DNA of 64,000 nucleotides from Lycium barbarum (GCF_019175385.1 NC_083348.1:46894950-46958949); one strand, 5' to 3'. Counted from the first letter of the stretch, positions 37,381 to 49,400 are shown. The notes: generated from the sequence alone by a model not told the origin. A program made the numbers and translations.

Positions 37381-37602
37381 ATTCTGTACGTTCTGTGTTC
37401 CGTCCGATACATGACATCATCTGAGCATTCTGTACGTTCTGTATTCCGTCCGATATATGACATCATCTGAGCATTCTGTACGTTCTGTATTCCGTCCGAT
37501 ACATGACATCATCTGAGCATTCTGTACGTTCTGTATTCCGTCCGATATATGACATCATCTGAGCATTCTGTACGTCTTGTACCCCGTTTGGCGTGTGAAA
37601 TC
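37381..37602 (+). repeat. 46-bp tandem repeat in E 5' LTR (4 copies plus partial)
   Basis: The unit contains ATTCTGTACGTTCTGT, TTCCGTCCGATA and TGACATCATCTGAGC. The 3' LTR has only two copies plus a partial (42405-42520). The two-copy difference explains most of the length difference between the LTRs. Confidence 0.9.
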
Positions 37603-38310
37603 ACCTCTATACGTTCGGTACTCCGTTCTGTATTATGTATTTTCTGTACCTCTTCGGACATGCGATCTGTAATTGTAGAATAAGTACTTTGGTACTATGG
37701 TTAACGCCCTTACTTTCTGTATATTCGCTCATATGTGAGACGGGTATGTATGTCTTGTGTCTGAAAAGTAATAAGCGTCTGGTACTCTGAATACCGTATT
37801 GGTTTGTTAGTTCTGTCTGCTTCTTTGTGATGCATGCTTTACATACTCAGTACATATTCCGTACTGACCCCCTTTCTTCGGGGGCTGCGTTTCATGCCGC
37901 GCAGGTACTCCCAGATGAGCTGAAGTTATTATAGAAGATGTTCCAGCGAAGATGGCAAGCCCCATTCTCCCGGAGGGCTGCCAAGTCAGAGTTTGTTTGT
38001 TATGATTTCTGGAATTGTGTTAGAGACTTTGCAGACAGCGTCGTGGGTATTGGTTGTCAGTCTGTAAGCGGCTCTGTCAGCCGATATGTCGGTCTGTGTT
38101 ATGTACTGAATTTTGTATGATTATAGATTTGTTCGGCTTGGAAGTTACGAGAAAGAATATTTCTGGAAAAAAAAATTACTATATATTTTATCTTATTTTA
38201 TTTAAAAAGTTTGACGTGATTTTATGTGCAGTAAGAGTATGAGGGTTCGCTCGGCCCTAAGTAAGGGTCGGGTGCCCATCACACCCTAGTAAGGTCGGGG
38301 TGTGACAAAG

Positions 38311-38322
38311 TGGTATCAGAGC
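38311..38322 (+). promoter_or_regulatory. Primer binding site of element E
   Basis: A perfect TGGTATCAGAGC three bases after the LTR end. Confidence 0.93.
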
Positions 38323-39478
38323 AGGTCTGTCCTAGGGGTTGTCTGCAAAGTCGTGTCCGGTAGAATCCTATTTATGGTGTGAAGCGCGCCACATTCATAA
38401 ACAGGAGGCTACGGGGCATCTAGGGATTGTTGACCTTCTTTCTGTCATAGATCGTGCGATAGAGCCAAGTCATAGGACATGAGATCCCTTATATGCAAGC
38501 CTTACATACTATGGAAGAAGATGGGAAATGATAAGGAAGGGTCACAAGGGCAAGCCTGGAGATATTCGTTCTGTTACCTGAAACAGAAAGTCCTGGGCAG
38601 CTAGGATGTGATATATAGCTGTATGCTCTGTAAGGTATTGTTGGTATTTGCTGCGTATAGATTTCGAATGATAAGAATTTGTAAAGGTGGTATGGAAGAC
38701 CGAAAAGGGTAAAATAGTAATTTCACAAGAAAGGACGTGTTACGAATGTGTCTCAGAATCTGTAAAACCTTGACTTGCTCCAGATTACGTAGTAAAGGAC
38801 ATACAAGGAAGTGGACGTGATCATATCAGCGTTAAGGCGCCAAATTCCACCAAGGTTTCGAGGTTAAGCATGCTCAGGTGGGAGCAATTTCAGGATGGGT
38901 GACCCCCTAGGAAGTATGCAGGAAATTCCAAAGATTTAGCTGTAAGAGACACATGAAAAACTGGAATGGCCTGAGTGAAATTAGAATATACGGAATGGTT
39001 AGAGACCCTAAACGGCCACATAGCATGCGACAGGTTAGACTAGAGAGGAGACGGAAGGTACGTCACGGCTCTGGAATAAGGATAGGCTTGAATAGCGTCT
39101 GGAAGTATTTTATGGATTAGTTGGTAATAATTATATGTATATATGTATATGAATATGTATGACATCTCATCTGTGAGGGTATCGGTGGATACGTGTGTCC
39201 CAACAACCTGCGCTACAACAAAGAAGGACTGTTGGCATATAAGGAGCCCCTTAAAGGGGGGGGGGAGACCATATTATACTAGGGCAAAAAAAAAAAGGGA
39301 TCACCATACTTTCAAGTATTAGGAAAGGAAACCTATGACATGAAGCGAGGGTTCATGAAAAGGCCAAGGAGTTTGATCATAGAAAATCGAGGGAAAGGCA
39401 AAGAACGGGCTCGAAGAGAAGAACAATTACAAGAGGAACCCCCCTCCGAACGGTTATAACACCCCGTGGGGTTAGTTG
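38323..39478 (+). other. Non-coding core of element E
   Basis: The first 200 bp resemble the PBS-to-gag leader of the other elements (GCGCGCCACATTCATAAACA, ATCGTGCGATAGAGCC) but no gag follows. A GTATTTGCTGCGTATAG motif at 38645 echoes A and G. The 5S-like segment follows at 38813. From 39060 to 39478 I see only anonymous sequence with a G-run (39257-39265), an A-run and a stretch resembling post-pol spacers. Confidence 0.8.
38813..38932 (+). pseudogene. 5S rRNA-derived segment in element E
   Basis: From TCAGCG at 38826 to GGAAGT at 38915 the sequence aligns without a gap to the plant 5S rRNA positions running from CCAGCACTAA to GGGAAGT, as I recall the 5S sequence; I count about 62 of 90 identities. 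The internal control parts are best kept: GTTAAGCATGCT (A-box region) and GGATGGGTGACC plus CTAGGAAGT (C-box region). Upstream GATCATA also matches. It is not a functional 5S gene: the stem-forming ends are changed. It shares derived changes with the copy at 55098. Confidence 0.87.
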
Positions 39479-39514
39479 AACATTCGAGGACGAATGTTCT
39501 AAAGGGGGGGAGGA
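39479..39514 (+). promoter_or_regulatory. Pre-PPT hairpin and polypurine tract of element E
   Basis: AACATTC-GAGGAC-GAATGTT (39479-39498) is followed by AAAGGGGGGGAGGA (39501-39514), directly before the 3' LTR. Confidence 0.92.
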
Positions 39515-42500
39515 TGTTATAGCCCGCATTTTGTACGTTCGGATATTCCACGATCGTCGTGACAAGTTAAGGCAAGACCATTTTTTTAAAATTATTTTAA
39601 GATACAAGTTGTTAGGAATATTATTTATGAATATTGGTAGTATGGAAATATTTGGAAAGGCCATGGATAAAAAGAGAAATTTGCAAAATGGCCAATGGAA
39701 ATAATGTGGAAGACTAAGGGCAAGATGGTAATTTCACGAAATTCTAGAAAAAAAAGAAGAAAAGAAAAAAAAAGGGAGAAAGAAAGAATAAGCAAAGATG
39801 ACAAATAAGTCATCTTTTGCCATCCTTCAAGAAAATTCTAGAGGAGGCCATGTGCCATGCACATGACCTTTTAATATATATGGGATCACATGGAAGAATT
39901 CATCATATTTTCCACTTCAAAGTTTGGAAGACTCAAGAAACAAAAAAAAATTGAGAGAAAAAAAAATGGAGAGTTTCGGCCAAGGCCATGGAAAACTAAC
40001 TCCATGAAATTTTGTCCTAAAAATTTATTTCTTCATGTATTTCTACTAATTCAAGGATGCTCTTCAACATGGTATAATTGTTGAAGTAAGAGAACCACTC
40101 TTTGTTGCAAAATTCCAACCTTAGCTAAGTGATGAAGTTGAAGGAAAAGGTAAGAATTCATCTCCTTTTATATGTTATGGAGGCTTTGTTTATGTTGTGG
40201 AATGTAGAAAGGAGTAGAATTCATAAGAATATGGAAGTTGCATAATGATTGTGTGTGGCCATGTGCATGGGTGATTGTAGGAACAATGATTCAATGATTT
40301 TATGAAGTGTTTTAGTTGTTGTTGTTGTTGAGAATTCTATGTTGACAATGAAAGTGTGATGATTTTAGTTGAAGTTGTAGATGTTGGGTTGGTCGTGTGG
40401 TGTATATGTTGTGTAGGAAAGATGAACAAATTTATATATAGTAATTTAATTGTTGTTGATATTATCCTATGATAGAAATGAGAATTTGATGATTTAAAGT
40501 GGTGTTGGAAATATTATGGGTAGATTTGGAAGCCAATGTAATATTAATGTCGTTTCTATATTCACGAGTATAATGTTGTTAGAATGTGTGTTGTTGGAGT
40601 AGTTCATGAATTTGGAAGCAAAAAATGCATTAAAAATCGCTTCTAGGGAAGTTGAGGAGTTTTCGGGCAAATTATGGAATTTGGTGGAATCTTTCCTATT
40701 TTGTAGAATGACATGAAAAACTCTCGAATTGTGTTAGAATGATCTTGAATTGGTACATGGATATGCAAATGTTGATATTGACTTAGAAGTGCAAAGTTGG
40801 GTTGGAAGTTGTTGCACTATTTAGGAAAGGAAACAATTTATGTTAGAATGCATTTTTGATTGACTATTGATGTTGTTGGTTTGTTGTTGGTATGGTTGTT
40901 GATGTCTTAGCCGAGTTAAATTCTCGGGGATGGCGCATTTACAGGGGAAATGCTGCCAAAATTTCTATAGACAAATGTTACTTCAAGATTGAATTCCTAA
41001 AGGCTCTAATTAATATTTGGTAAACATGACCAATTGTAGATTTTGGAGGAAACGGGATCTGAATTTGGACAAGCGTAAAAGGTAAATAAGGTATGTAAGG
41101 CTTACCCTCTCTTTCTGCTGGCATGTCCTAGATGTGATAGGCTATGATTCGAGCCACAGGGATGACTCTACTCTTAGAAATCCAATCTTATGTTTGACCC
41201 TTTTTCATTCAGTGTAATTGAATTAGGCATATTATGTTTAGTTGAAAAAGTTGGTTTGAACATATGTAACTTCCACCAACGGAACTGGATTGCCCTGAAA
41301 CTTTCGTAGATGACCTTATAAGACCAAATGTTTATAGTTTTACATATGTCACCTCGACTTGACCCAAGGTGGGCCCACAACCCCCGACACCTATTTGTAT
41401 TGTTTTATTTGTCCTATTTCCGTACGATAATTAAGGGAAACTTTGGCTAATGTTCCGAGTTTGCTATAGGTATCTAGTAACTCAGATATAAGTGTTTCGA
41501 CTCGACTATTCTAATATAACCACTCCGCTATGAATGATTTGGTTCGAATATTTTGATATAAGCATTCTGATGTAAATATTCCGATATAAGTATTTTGATA
41601 TAAGCATTCCGATATAAATAACCCGATATAAATATTCTGATATAAATATCCTGAGTTAGGTATGCTGGTACGAGTGTCTGGTATAAGTATTCTGATAATG
41701 GTATTCCGATATAAGTATTCTGATATAAGTATTCGGCTATGAGTCTGGATATGAGTCTTCTGATCTGAATATTCTCTGTAAGTCTTAATGTTCTTTATGT
41801 ACGATCTCGGATCGCTTAAAAGTCCAAAGAGGTTTCTGTATTTCAAATGCTCAGAACTTCCTGATACTAACTTGGAAGAACCCGAAACCCGCTTCTGAGC
41901 CTTCGAATGTCGGCAAGTGTACCTATCCATCGAGTCTGGATTTATGTGCATATGGTTTCTCATGACTCTGCTCGTGCATGACTTAATGTCTCTTTCACTG
42001 CGTCCCGGGCCAGGTTCTGTTATCGTGCCCTTCTTCTGCTTTGTCCACTGCGTCCCGGGCCAGGTTCTGCTATCGTGCGTTTCCTCTGCATTGTTCACTG
42101 CGCCCCTCGGTGGGAGAGCCGGGTTCTGTTATCTGTATATGATGATATGGGGATGGCGGCCAGGATGGCATAAGATTCTGTTCACCGCGTCTCTTCCCAG
42201 AGGGCCGGGTTCGTTACCGCGTCCCTTATCACAGGGCCGGGATCTGTTATCTGCTATCTGCATATGTATATATTGACACATGATTTTGACATATGATGAT
42301 TCTGTTTACCGCGTCCCTTATCACAGGGCCGGGATCTGTTATCTGTGAAAATATTATATGATTCCGATATGCATAATTTGTGTCCGGAAAGTAAGCACTC
42401 TAGTATTCTGTACGTTCTGTGTTCCGTCCGATACATGACATCATCTGAGCATTCTGTACGTTCTGTATTCCGTCCGATATATGACATCATCTGAGCATTC

Positions 42501-43232
42501 TGTACGTTCTGTACCCCGTTTGGCGTGTGACATCACCTCTGTACGTTCGGTGCTCCGTTCTGTATTCTGTATTTTCTGTACCTCTTCGGACATGCGATCT
42601 GTAATTGTAGAATAAGTACTTTGGTACTTCGGTTAACGCCCTTACTTTCTGTATATTCGCTGATATGTGAGACGGGTATGTATGTCTTGTGTCTGAAAAG
42701 TAATAAGCGTCTGGTACTCTGAATACCGTATTGGTTTGTTAGTTCTGTCTGCTTCTTTGTGATGCATGCTTTACATACTCAGTACCGTACTGACCCCCTT
42801 TCTTCGGGGGCTGCGTTTCATGTCGCGCAGGTACTCCCAGATGAGCTGAAGTTATTATAGAAGATGTTCCAGTGAAGATGGCAAGCCCCATTCTCCCGGA
42901 GGGCTGCCAAGTCAGAGTTTGTTTGTTATGATTTCTGGAATTGTGTTAGAGACTTTGCAGACAGCGTCGTGGGTATTGGTTGTCAGTCTGTAAGCGGCTC
43001 TGTCAGCCAATATGTCGGTCTGTGTTATGTACTGAATTTTGTATGATTATAGATTTGTTCGGCTTGGAAGTTACGAGAAAGAATATTTCTGAAAAAAAAA
43101 TTACTATATATTTTATCTTATTTGATTTAAAAAGTTTGACGTGATTTTATGTGCAGTAAGAGTCTGAGGGTTCGCTCGGCCCTAAGTAAGGGTCGGGTGC
43201 CCATCACACCCTAGTAAGGTCGGGGTGTGACA
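39515..43232 (+). repeat. 3' LTR of element E (3718 bp)
   Basis: Near-identical to the 5' LTR, with two fewer 46-bp repeat units. A 7-bp deletion removes the loop of the AGTAC/GTACT hairpin (AGTAC-CGTACT at about 42781). The promoter inverted repeat is at 39846-39868. Confidence 0.93.
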
Positions 43233-44899
43233 TTAATTATGCGAGACTCAGTTAAAGGTGAGGACATAATTTGGGTATTGGTGAAAGACAAGTGACTTAA
43301 TGGTAGATAATTGTGTAGTCCATGTGGGACTACTATAATCAACAACTTATGACTCATTAATTGATTGTATATGTATATATTGGTGGCTAATTCATGGCCA
43401 AGTTTTTTTTTTATTAATTAAATAAATGGTATGTCGGTCCCACAACCCACTAATTAAAGGTAACCATTGGGATTTAATTTCAAATTTAGACTTTTTTTTA
43501 CAACGCATAAGCAATTGGTTTAAGGGGTACAAAACGTGATTGAAGCTTAATAGGCAAAACATTGGGATTTCATTTTAGATATTCTTCATTCATTGAAGGA
43601 CCAGAACGTGGGCAGCAAGGACATATTGAAGAATTGGTTTCTTGATCCCTCATGGATTAAGGTAAGTTACAACTAATCCCCTCCTCGATTCTCCTTCGAA
43701 ATCCTCAAGTTCTTATCGTTCCCCCTCTCGTAGTTGTGGTAGTTGCTTGTGGCTTGACTATTCGGAGCATAAATGGAAGGTCCCAGATTTTTTTAGGGTA
43801 ATATTTCATCCCTTCTACATGTTCTTGAGGTTTTTTGGTATTCATACAACTTGTTGGATGTTGAACTCATGGGAGAAAAACTCGAGTTGTATTAAAACTT
43901 TTGTTGATCTTATGGGTTGCCTTAGAACTTGTTATTGTTGTGATATGAAGGTACTTTTCTTATATATGGATAGTAGACGATGTTTTTGTTGTGTTGTTAT
44001 TGATATGTCTCTTGAAGTTGGAAGGAGGAAGTGCATAAGGTACCGTATACGAAACGTATATTGGGCTATCTTGGTGCATATTCTTAGGTGTGAGGATTTG
44101 AATTCAAAGGGGTTAAAAGAAGTTGTAGTTGTTGTTGTCTTTGTTGATGAAGTTGTGGTTGTTAAAGAATCAGGGAAATGCTATCCGTTTCATTTTAGAA
44201 TCGATTTATCGTTTGATATACACGATATACTAGCATCATTTAAGTTCATATACGTACTCCTTTGTTATAGGATTGGCGTAAGCATTACGACGAGTTCGTT
44301 CTGAGTTCATATTGACGACTTAAGGTATGTTAAGGCTACCCCTTTCTTTTATTCTGGCATGATCCTTATCATATGAATGAACACAGTGAGCAAGCGAGTA
44401 CCAAAGACTCTATTCTTAGATAGTGTAGAGATATTTGTATCCTTGGCCTCCTATGTTTTATGTCCATAACTCCCAGACACTTATCATACTAGCTTCTTAT
44501 GTCACCAGAGGAGTTCAGAGTATCCTTTTTGAGTCTTACATGCATTTATATATATTATATTATATATGGATCAGGCCGTACGTTCCTCGACACTATTATA
44601 TTATATATGGATCGGGTCGTACGCTCCTCAGCACTATTATATTATATATGGATCGGGCCGTATGTTCCTTGGCACAATTATATTATATATATGGATAGGG
44701 CCGTACATTCCTCGGCACTATTATATTATATATGGATCGGGTTGTACGTTCCATAACACTATCAGTTATATTATAATTTATGTCTATCATACGCCACAGA
44801 GTCAGTTTCAGTCATTTAGCCACAGATGCATTAAAATATTGAGACTGGTTTTCATGATTCATCTATACTTGATGTTCTTATGCCTTACATACAAATTAG

Positions 44900-45034
44900 A
44901 AGTTGAGAGCAAAGGATGTAGCGTCGGTTAAAGTGTTGTGGCGAAACCATAATACTGAGGAAGCTACTTGGGAAGCAGAGGAGGACATGAAGAAGAGATA
45001 TCCTCACTTATTCTCTATGGCAGGTATGAGCTAG
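44900..45034 (+). pseudogene. Chromodomain end of a gypsy pol (5'-truncated)
   Basis: Forty-four codons are open to TAG at 45032-45034: KLRAKDVASVKVLWRNHN, then EEATWEAEEDMKKRYPHLF, matching the last part of C's chromodomain. Everything upstream is missing because the sequence switches at about 44895 from A's LTR. It is followed by a non-coding spacer, a hairpin, a polypurine tract and LTR I, so it is the 3' end of the element that owns LTR I. Confidence 0.9.
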
Positions 45035-45117
45035 CATTTTAAATTATTCAAAGATGAATCGTTGTGTTTTTTTTTAAACAACTTGTGGTTTAGCGAATTC
45101 TTTCTATGCTACAATTC

Positions 45118-45152
45118 TCATTCGAGGGCGAATGATCTTAAGGAGGGGATAA
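45118..45152 (+). promoter_or_regulatory. Pre-PPT hairpin and polypurine tract before LTR I
   Basis: TCATTC-GAGGGC-GAATGA (45118-45135) is followed by AAGGAGGGGATAA (45140-45152). The outermost arm pair differs from the A/C/E/F form yet still pairs. Confidence 0.87.
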
Positions 45153-46391
45153 TGTAACACTCCGTAGATCTGAGTTAGGTGTGAAGGTATTAAATGAGAA
45201 GTAATGTGACATTTTATGCATATGAAGTCCTATCAATATGAGTTTGGGTGGAAATAGTTGATTTAAGATCAAGACCAAGTAGTGAAGTACGTAAGATTTC
45301 TTAAAATCGCCTAAGATTTGTTGACCTGTTTTGTAGGCCAATTTCGTGAAAGTACATTGCGAAATTGGGAAGACTTCCTCTAATAGAAGTTGTAGATCTT
45401 TGAAATAGCTTCCAATGGCATATAGTGGAGCTTAAACGGACTTGTGAGTAAAATGGTATGGCCATTTTACTAACGTGCATTTCGCGGGTTCATCCTGCGG
45501 TGCAATCCTGCGAATCTCAGGATGAACACCAAAAATCAAGCCCCTCTGACACGTTGTGCGATAGGGATGCGTTTCTCGGGTCAGACATGCAAATCGTACG
45601 ATGCGTCACGCGCCTTTCTCGACTATAAAAACCCCCAGTGTTGATATACTGAGACCTGGTACATTTGGGCTTCGACCTGTGGTAGGTATTGTAATATACA
45701 GATTCGACAATGATATACTGAGACTTGGCCCAATTGGGCGTTATATTCATGATATGTATTGCGATTGATGGATTCGGATTGGATATACTGAGACTTGGCA
45801 CATTTGGGTTTAGATGCTATAATATGAGTGATGACTAGTACTCGGTTATTGGCTCATGTTGACTTATACCTTGTTGATTTATCTGTTTATCTTATTTTAT
45901 TTCCTTGATATATGTTAGCTAATCTTAGTCAGCCTATGGTACCTACCAGTACATGTTTGTACTGACCTACACTTGCTGCATTCTTTTATGAATGAAGAGT
46001 ATCAGGTGGGATTGACGTCTACCCCTCGTGGCTGAGAGTTCGAGGTTGCTGATTCGAGTCTTGTTGGGGTGAGCATGTTGACGCTTCGCTACCCGGAGAA
46101 TCTTCTTTTATTATGTCTTACTTTGCTATTATGAGACATATTGAGACTATTGATGTATTATTATTACTTTCAGACTTGTAGATTTTAGTTAGATGCTCTT
46201 GTATAACCATACTAGATATTGGGGTGGTTTTTGATGTATTTCCGCATTATTTATATATTCATATGTTAGACTTACATTACTTTAATCTTTTTCGCTATTT
46301 ATGTTGTGGTTATGAATGTTGGGTTAAGGGTTCTCTTACTGAGGTGGGATGGGCAGGTACCCTCACGACTTTGTGAAATTGGGTCGTGACA
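45153..46391 (+). repeat. LTR I (about 1239 bp)
   Basis: It starts TGTAACACTCCG after a polypurine tract and ends GGGTCGTGACA before a PBS-like site. Inverted repeat GTTCATCCTG/CAGGATGAAC (45488-45497 and 45518-45527) lies upstream of TATAAAAA (45624-45631). A three-copy repeat with GATATACTGAGACTTGG (45643-45810) follows the TATA box closely; the leader with donor and mini-exon seen in the other LTRs is absent. The AGTAC/GTACT hairpin is at 45948-45963. It has both an internal 3' end on its left and a PBS on its right, so it serves as 3' LTR of one unit and 5' LTR of another. Confidence 0.85.
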
Positions 46392-46394
46392 ATT

Positions 46395-46406
46395 TAGTAT
46401 CAGAGC
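46395..46406 (+). promoter_or_regulatory. Primer binding site after LTR I
   Basis: TAGTATCAGAGC has one mismatch to the canonical site, three bases after the LTR end. Confidence 0.85.
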
Positions 46407-49400
46407 ATTAGGTTACCTGGTATATAATACAAGAGTGTGTCTAGTAGAGTCTTGTGGATCTGTACGATGAGATTTGTATCTATCTGCGAGAGGCTATAAG
46501 ACATTTAGAAAACTTCTAATTCGTTCATTCTCTCATGCGACTTCATTCAAATTGGTATCTAGCCGATTCCAATTGGCATCTGGACTTTCTTATCTTAATC
46601 ACTCACGGAAGGTGGAAACTCGTCCTTAAATTCTTATGCGAATGATTGATCTATGACGTATTGTGGTACGGTATGGGAGGTGTTTTTCTGATTCGGGCAT
46701 GTGATCAAATTCAGTCTCTAGTTATGGCTAAGGTTTCGGTTGGGTGGAGTCGTGATTAGACTCGTTTATTGTGGGAGTTCATGAGAATTGGAAAAGATAG
46801 TTCAGAGGGTACGTGGTCTCCATGTTTCAGCGTTGGGTCGCACAGAAGTGACATTGTGCATTGATGGCTTAACAGTAGTGGGTTGCTCGAGGATATGATC
46901 GGTTTGGGAAAATTTCAGCTTCGTCAAGGCTTTATGATGGTGTGTGTGACACTGGTGTACCAATGACGGGTCGACGATTCAGCAGCGGTAGGGTATTAGA
47001 CGTTGGTATGTGAGGACAAGTGTAAGTTCGGTGATGACCATCAAATGTGGGCAAACGTATTGTGATTGCGTGTAATAAAGAAAAGAAGTTGACAATAAGG
47101 ACATGAAGGAAGACTTTTGTGAAAAGAGTGTAGCAAAGTGAGACTTCATAGAACATCTTAGACATGAGTACTTTTCGTGAGATTGGGAAGGGAAAAATTG
47201 GTATCTGACATGGTTGTCAGGATAAGGTTGCAATTGATGCAAGGGCAAAATTCGTGTTCGGTTGTGAAAGGTAAAGGGGTTCGGCATGACAGAATAGTAC
47301 CTATGGGACTGATCGTCTGAGCTAAGGTTATTATAGAGTATTGAATATTGTGGGAGTAATTAGGCATGGATTGGTAACAGTCGTACTTACAGGTTCACGT
47401 GATATCTCGGGGATATGCTACCAAGGGTCATTATTGATATAAGCTCGTTGATGTTAAAGGACTACTCTGTTATTAAGTGCATGCTATGGGCACATCGTTA
47501 ATTTGATTGGGTTGTAGACCTCTGAGGAGCTAGTAATTGACTGGTAGAAATGACTTCAATTATAGGCGAATGCGATGAGTTAATGACTTGAGGAGTTACT
47601 GGTTGTGTCACTTAGATTTTAGGAGAAGTATTGATATTTATATGGTTCGTTTGGCTTAGAGGGATGATTGGTTTAGAGGATTGAGTGGATTTGAGTGTTT
47701 GTTGGTTGATAGTGATAAAAGTGGTTTGAAATGGAATATGGGAACTGAAGGATTACTATGAGGCATTTTATTGTCGGGTTCGGGAGATTAAGGTTCGTAA
47801 GACTTGAGGTGAAGTAATATGGGTACTTAAGTCGTGTTGGGATTGCGGGGGCATTATATCATGACGTACAGTAAAAAGGTAACTGATGAGGTTGATTGGT
47901 GTCTTCAAGGTTAAGGGCAGAAAGATAATCGTGGAAATTAGAGTTAGTGATGTGAGAGCTTGTTTGCGATTGTATAAGTGCAGAGTGGGCTTGAGAGTTT
48001 ATGGATGAGTTGGTTTGTTCGGTTAAGTCATAGACTAATAGAGGTCAACGATGGACTAAGGTTGGGAACCTTGTATTCATTGTGTAAATTTGACTAGATC
48101 CTGCTACTAGTGGTGTTATTACTCCGCTTGTGATTGAATAAAGAAAAAAGGGATTGGTGTGCGAGTGGTTAGAGGTGTTCAAATTGGATAATTGAGGTAA
48201 GAGGTGATTCTTTAAGGACCAGCAACGTTAAGGATTTGAGTAAGGGATTAGTAAACATGGATGCATGAAATGGTAGACTAATGATGGGTTAACTGAGTTG
48301 AGTTCGGGCTAACATTTTGAAATTTGAGTTAGGCAATTCGGGCAAGGACGCTTTAGTGAGATACATGAGGATATTAGTAATACTGTTATGTGATACGCCG
48401 GATTTAGAGAGTGTTCAGTTTAGAGTGGTAAGCGTTAAGGAAATTCTAATGAGCAGAATGTGTGGTACAATCCTATTTGCAGGATTAATTAGGCTAGTTC
48501 GCAAGATTTATGATTATATGGTATTCGATGAAGCGGATTTGAGGATTGATTACGGTATCGATGATCGTGAAGTGATTAGAAATTGGTAAAGTGACGAGTC
48601 GATAAAAGGTATAGTTGATCAAGCGTCGGCAAGAATAAGGTACATCTTGGGGTTACTTGAGTCTATTTAGATTGTGGTGTCGTTGCCTTGCATATTAAAA
48701 TGAGTTGTGATTGTTACGTGAGCTTAAGGAAGGAATTCTACAGTAATGGACTAAGTGATATGAGGAAAATTCCATGAGGTTCGTGATCGGTAACTAGTGA
48801 TAAGCATATTTCAATAAATTGATATGTTGAGGTTTATAAGGAGTGGCTTGGTAGTACACCGTTGGGAAAGTTCGTAACATTCTACAGTGGATGAGGTAGT
48901 GTGCTTTAAGAGAAAGATCTGTAGAATCCCTATTATGTGAGGACTAGAGTTATATTTTCGAGGTGGGACCCTACTCGTGGTAATATAGTATGTTGCAAGT
49001 AATATTGACTGGACAGTTTGGGTAAGCGTTTTTTAATAGTAAGTACTTGGAAATGGTTGTGCTGAGTTGGCACAAGAGGTTGCGAAGTCTGAAACTTTTG
49101 GAAATGTTATGGGTTGTCAAGGTATTACAATGGAAATTTTGATGGTTTAAGGGTTGTTATATGAGACAGAAGGTTTTTAGCATCGAAAGGTTCGGGTTGT
49201 ATCAGATGTGCATATTGAGTAAGGTTGAGAAGCTCGAAGTTGCATTCACAAGGTTTAATTCTTTGGTACCCTATGGACAAATTGGATATGATTCAGCATT
49301 TGGGAGTTGAGAGCGACAGACATGATTTTTTATGCATGAGGAAAGGATTAGGATTGGCAGCCACAGGTGTACGATAGGACTGTGATTGGTTTCAAAAATT

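Larger units (their letters stand above)
34493..38307 (+). repeat. 5' LTR of element E (3815 bp)
   Basis: Inverted repeat GGCCATGTGC/GCACATGACC with one mismatch (34824-34846) precedes a TATA-like AATATATATG (34850-34860). A donor-like AAAAG|GTAAGA is at 35127/35128 and AAG|GTATGTAAG at 36065/36066. An acceptor-like CAATTGTAG precedes the second, giving a mini-exon-like block of about 50 nt. CTGCCGAAATTTCTATAG is at 35926-35943. Hairpins AGTAC/GTACT (37849-37865) and CCCCC/GGGGG (37868-37884) follow. The GGG-CCTGT-CCC hairpin of the other families was not found here. Confidence 0.92.
34493..43232 (+). mobile_element. Element E: 8.7-kb element with 3.8-kb LTRs and a 1.2-kb non-coding core
   Basis: The LTRs are 34493-38307 and 39515-43232, with TSD TTAAT (34488-34492 and 43233-43237). 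The internal region is only 1207 bp, has a perfect PBS, a 5S rRNA-like segment, a hairpin and a polypurine tract, and has no gag or pol. LTRs make up about 86 percent of the element. The two LTRs are very similar, roughly one percent different apart from tandem-repeat copy number, so the insertion is fairly recent and the element was mobilised by proteins from elsewhere. It begins TGTTATAGCCCG and ends GGGGTGTGACA. Confidence 0.95.
1590..44894 (+). mobile_element. Element A: non-autonomous LTR retrotransposon, host of B, C, G and E
   Basis: The two LTRs start with TGTTACATCTCG (1590) and TGTCACATCTCG (34002). They match each other piece by piece once the nested elements are taken out: 1590-1895, 4915-5888 and 25855-27227 correspond to 34002-34492 and 43238-44894. 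The reconstructed 5' LTR is about 2.65 kb. A primer binding site follows at 27231 and a polypurine tract precedes 34002. The internal region holds no recognisable gag or pol, so the element must be mobilised in trans. The 3' LTR is missing its last part: at about 44894 the sequence changes abruptly to another element. The LTR copies differ by roughly 5 percent in the parts I compared, so A is older than its guests, as nesting requires. Confidence 0.9.
34002..44894 (+). repeat. 3' LTR of element A (split by E, right end missing)
   Basis: Parts 34002-34492 and 43238-44894 match A's 5' LTR. The inverted repeat GTAGTCC/GGACTAC is at 43315-43333 with one changed centre base. The five-copy minisatellite is at 44551-44757. 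The match ends in CTTACATACAA at about 44894; the 5' LTR goes on for more than 500 bp with the hairpin region and the TGTGACA end. An open stretch of 185 codons at 43747-44304 lies wholly within the LTR leader and has no family resemblance; I do not regard it as a gene. Confidence 0.9.

Noticed and set aside
37381..37602. CRISPR-like array (regular 46-bp repeats)
   Set aside because: Units are directly adjacent with no unique spacers, inside a plant LTR; it is a minisatellite.
38813..38932. A functional 5S rRNA gene
   Set aside because: The terminal stem strands are altered, about one third of positions differ, and it sits inside a mobile element without a tandem array.
41511..42098. 195-codon minus-strand open frame in E's 3' LTR
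   Set aside because: Its Ile/Tyr/Leu-rich end is only the translation of the 12-bp tandem repeat; the 5' LTR copy is shorter and interrupted. It is not a gene.
43747..44304. 185-codon open frame on the plus strand in A's 3' LTR
   Set aside because: The homologous stretch in A's 5' LTR is split by C, and the frame lies in the LTR leader and has no domain. It is open by chance (T/G-rich, few stops).
48317..48589. 90-codon open frame in the interior after LTR I
   Set aside because: No recognisable domain, no start context and no homologous frame in the window.
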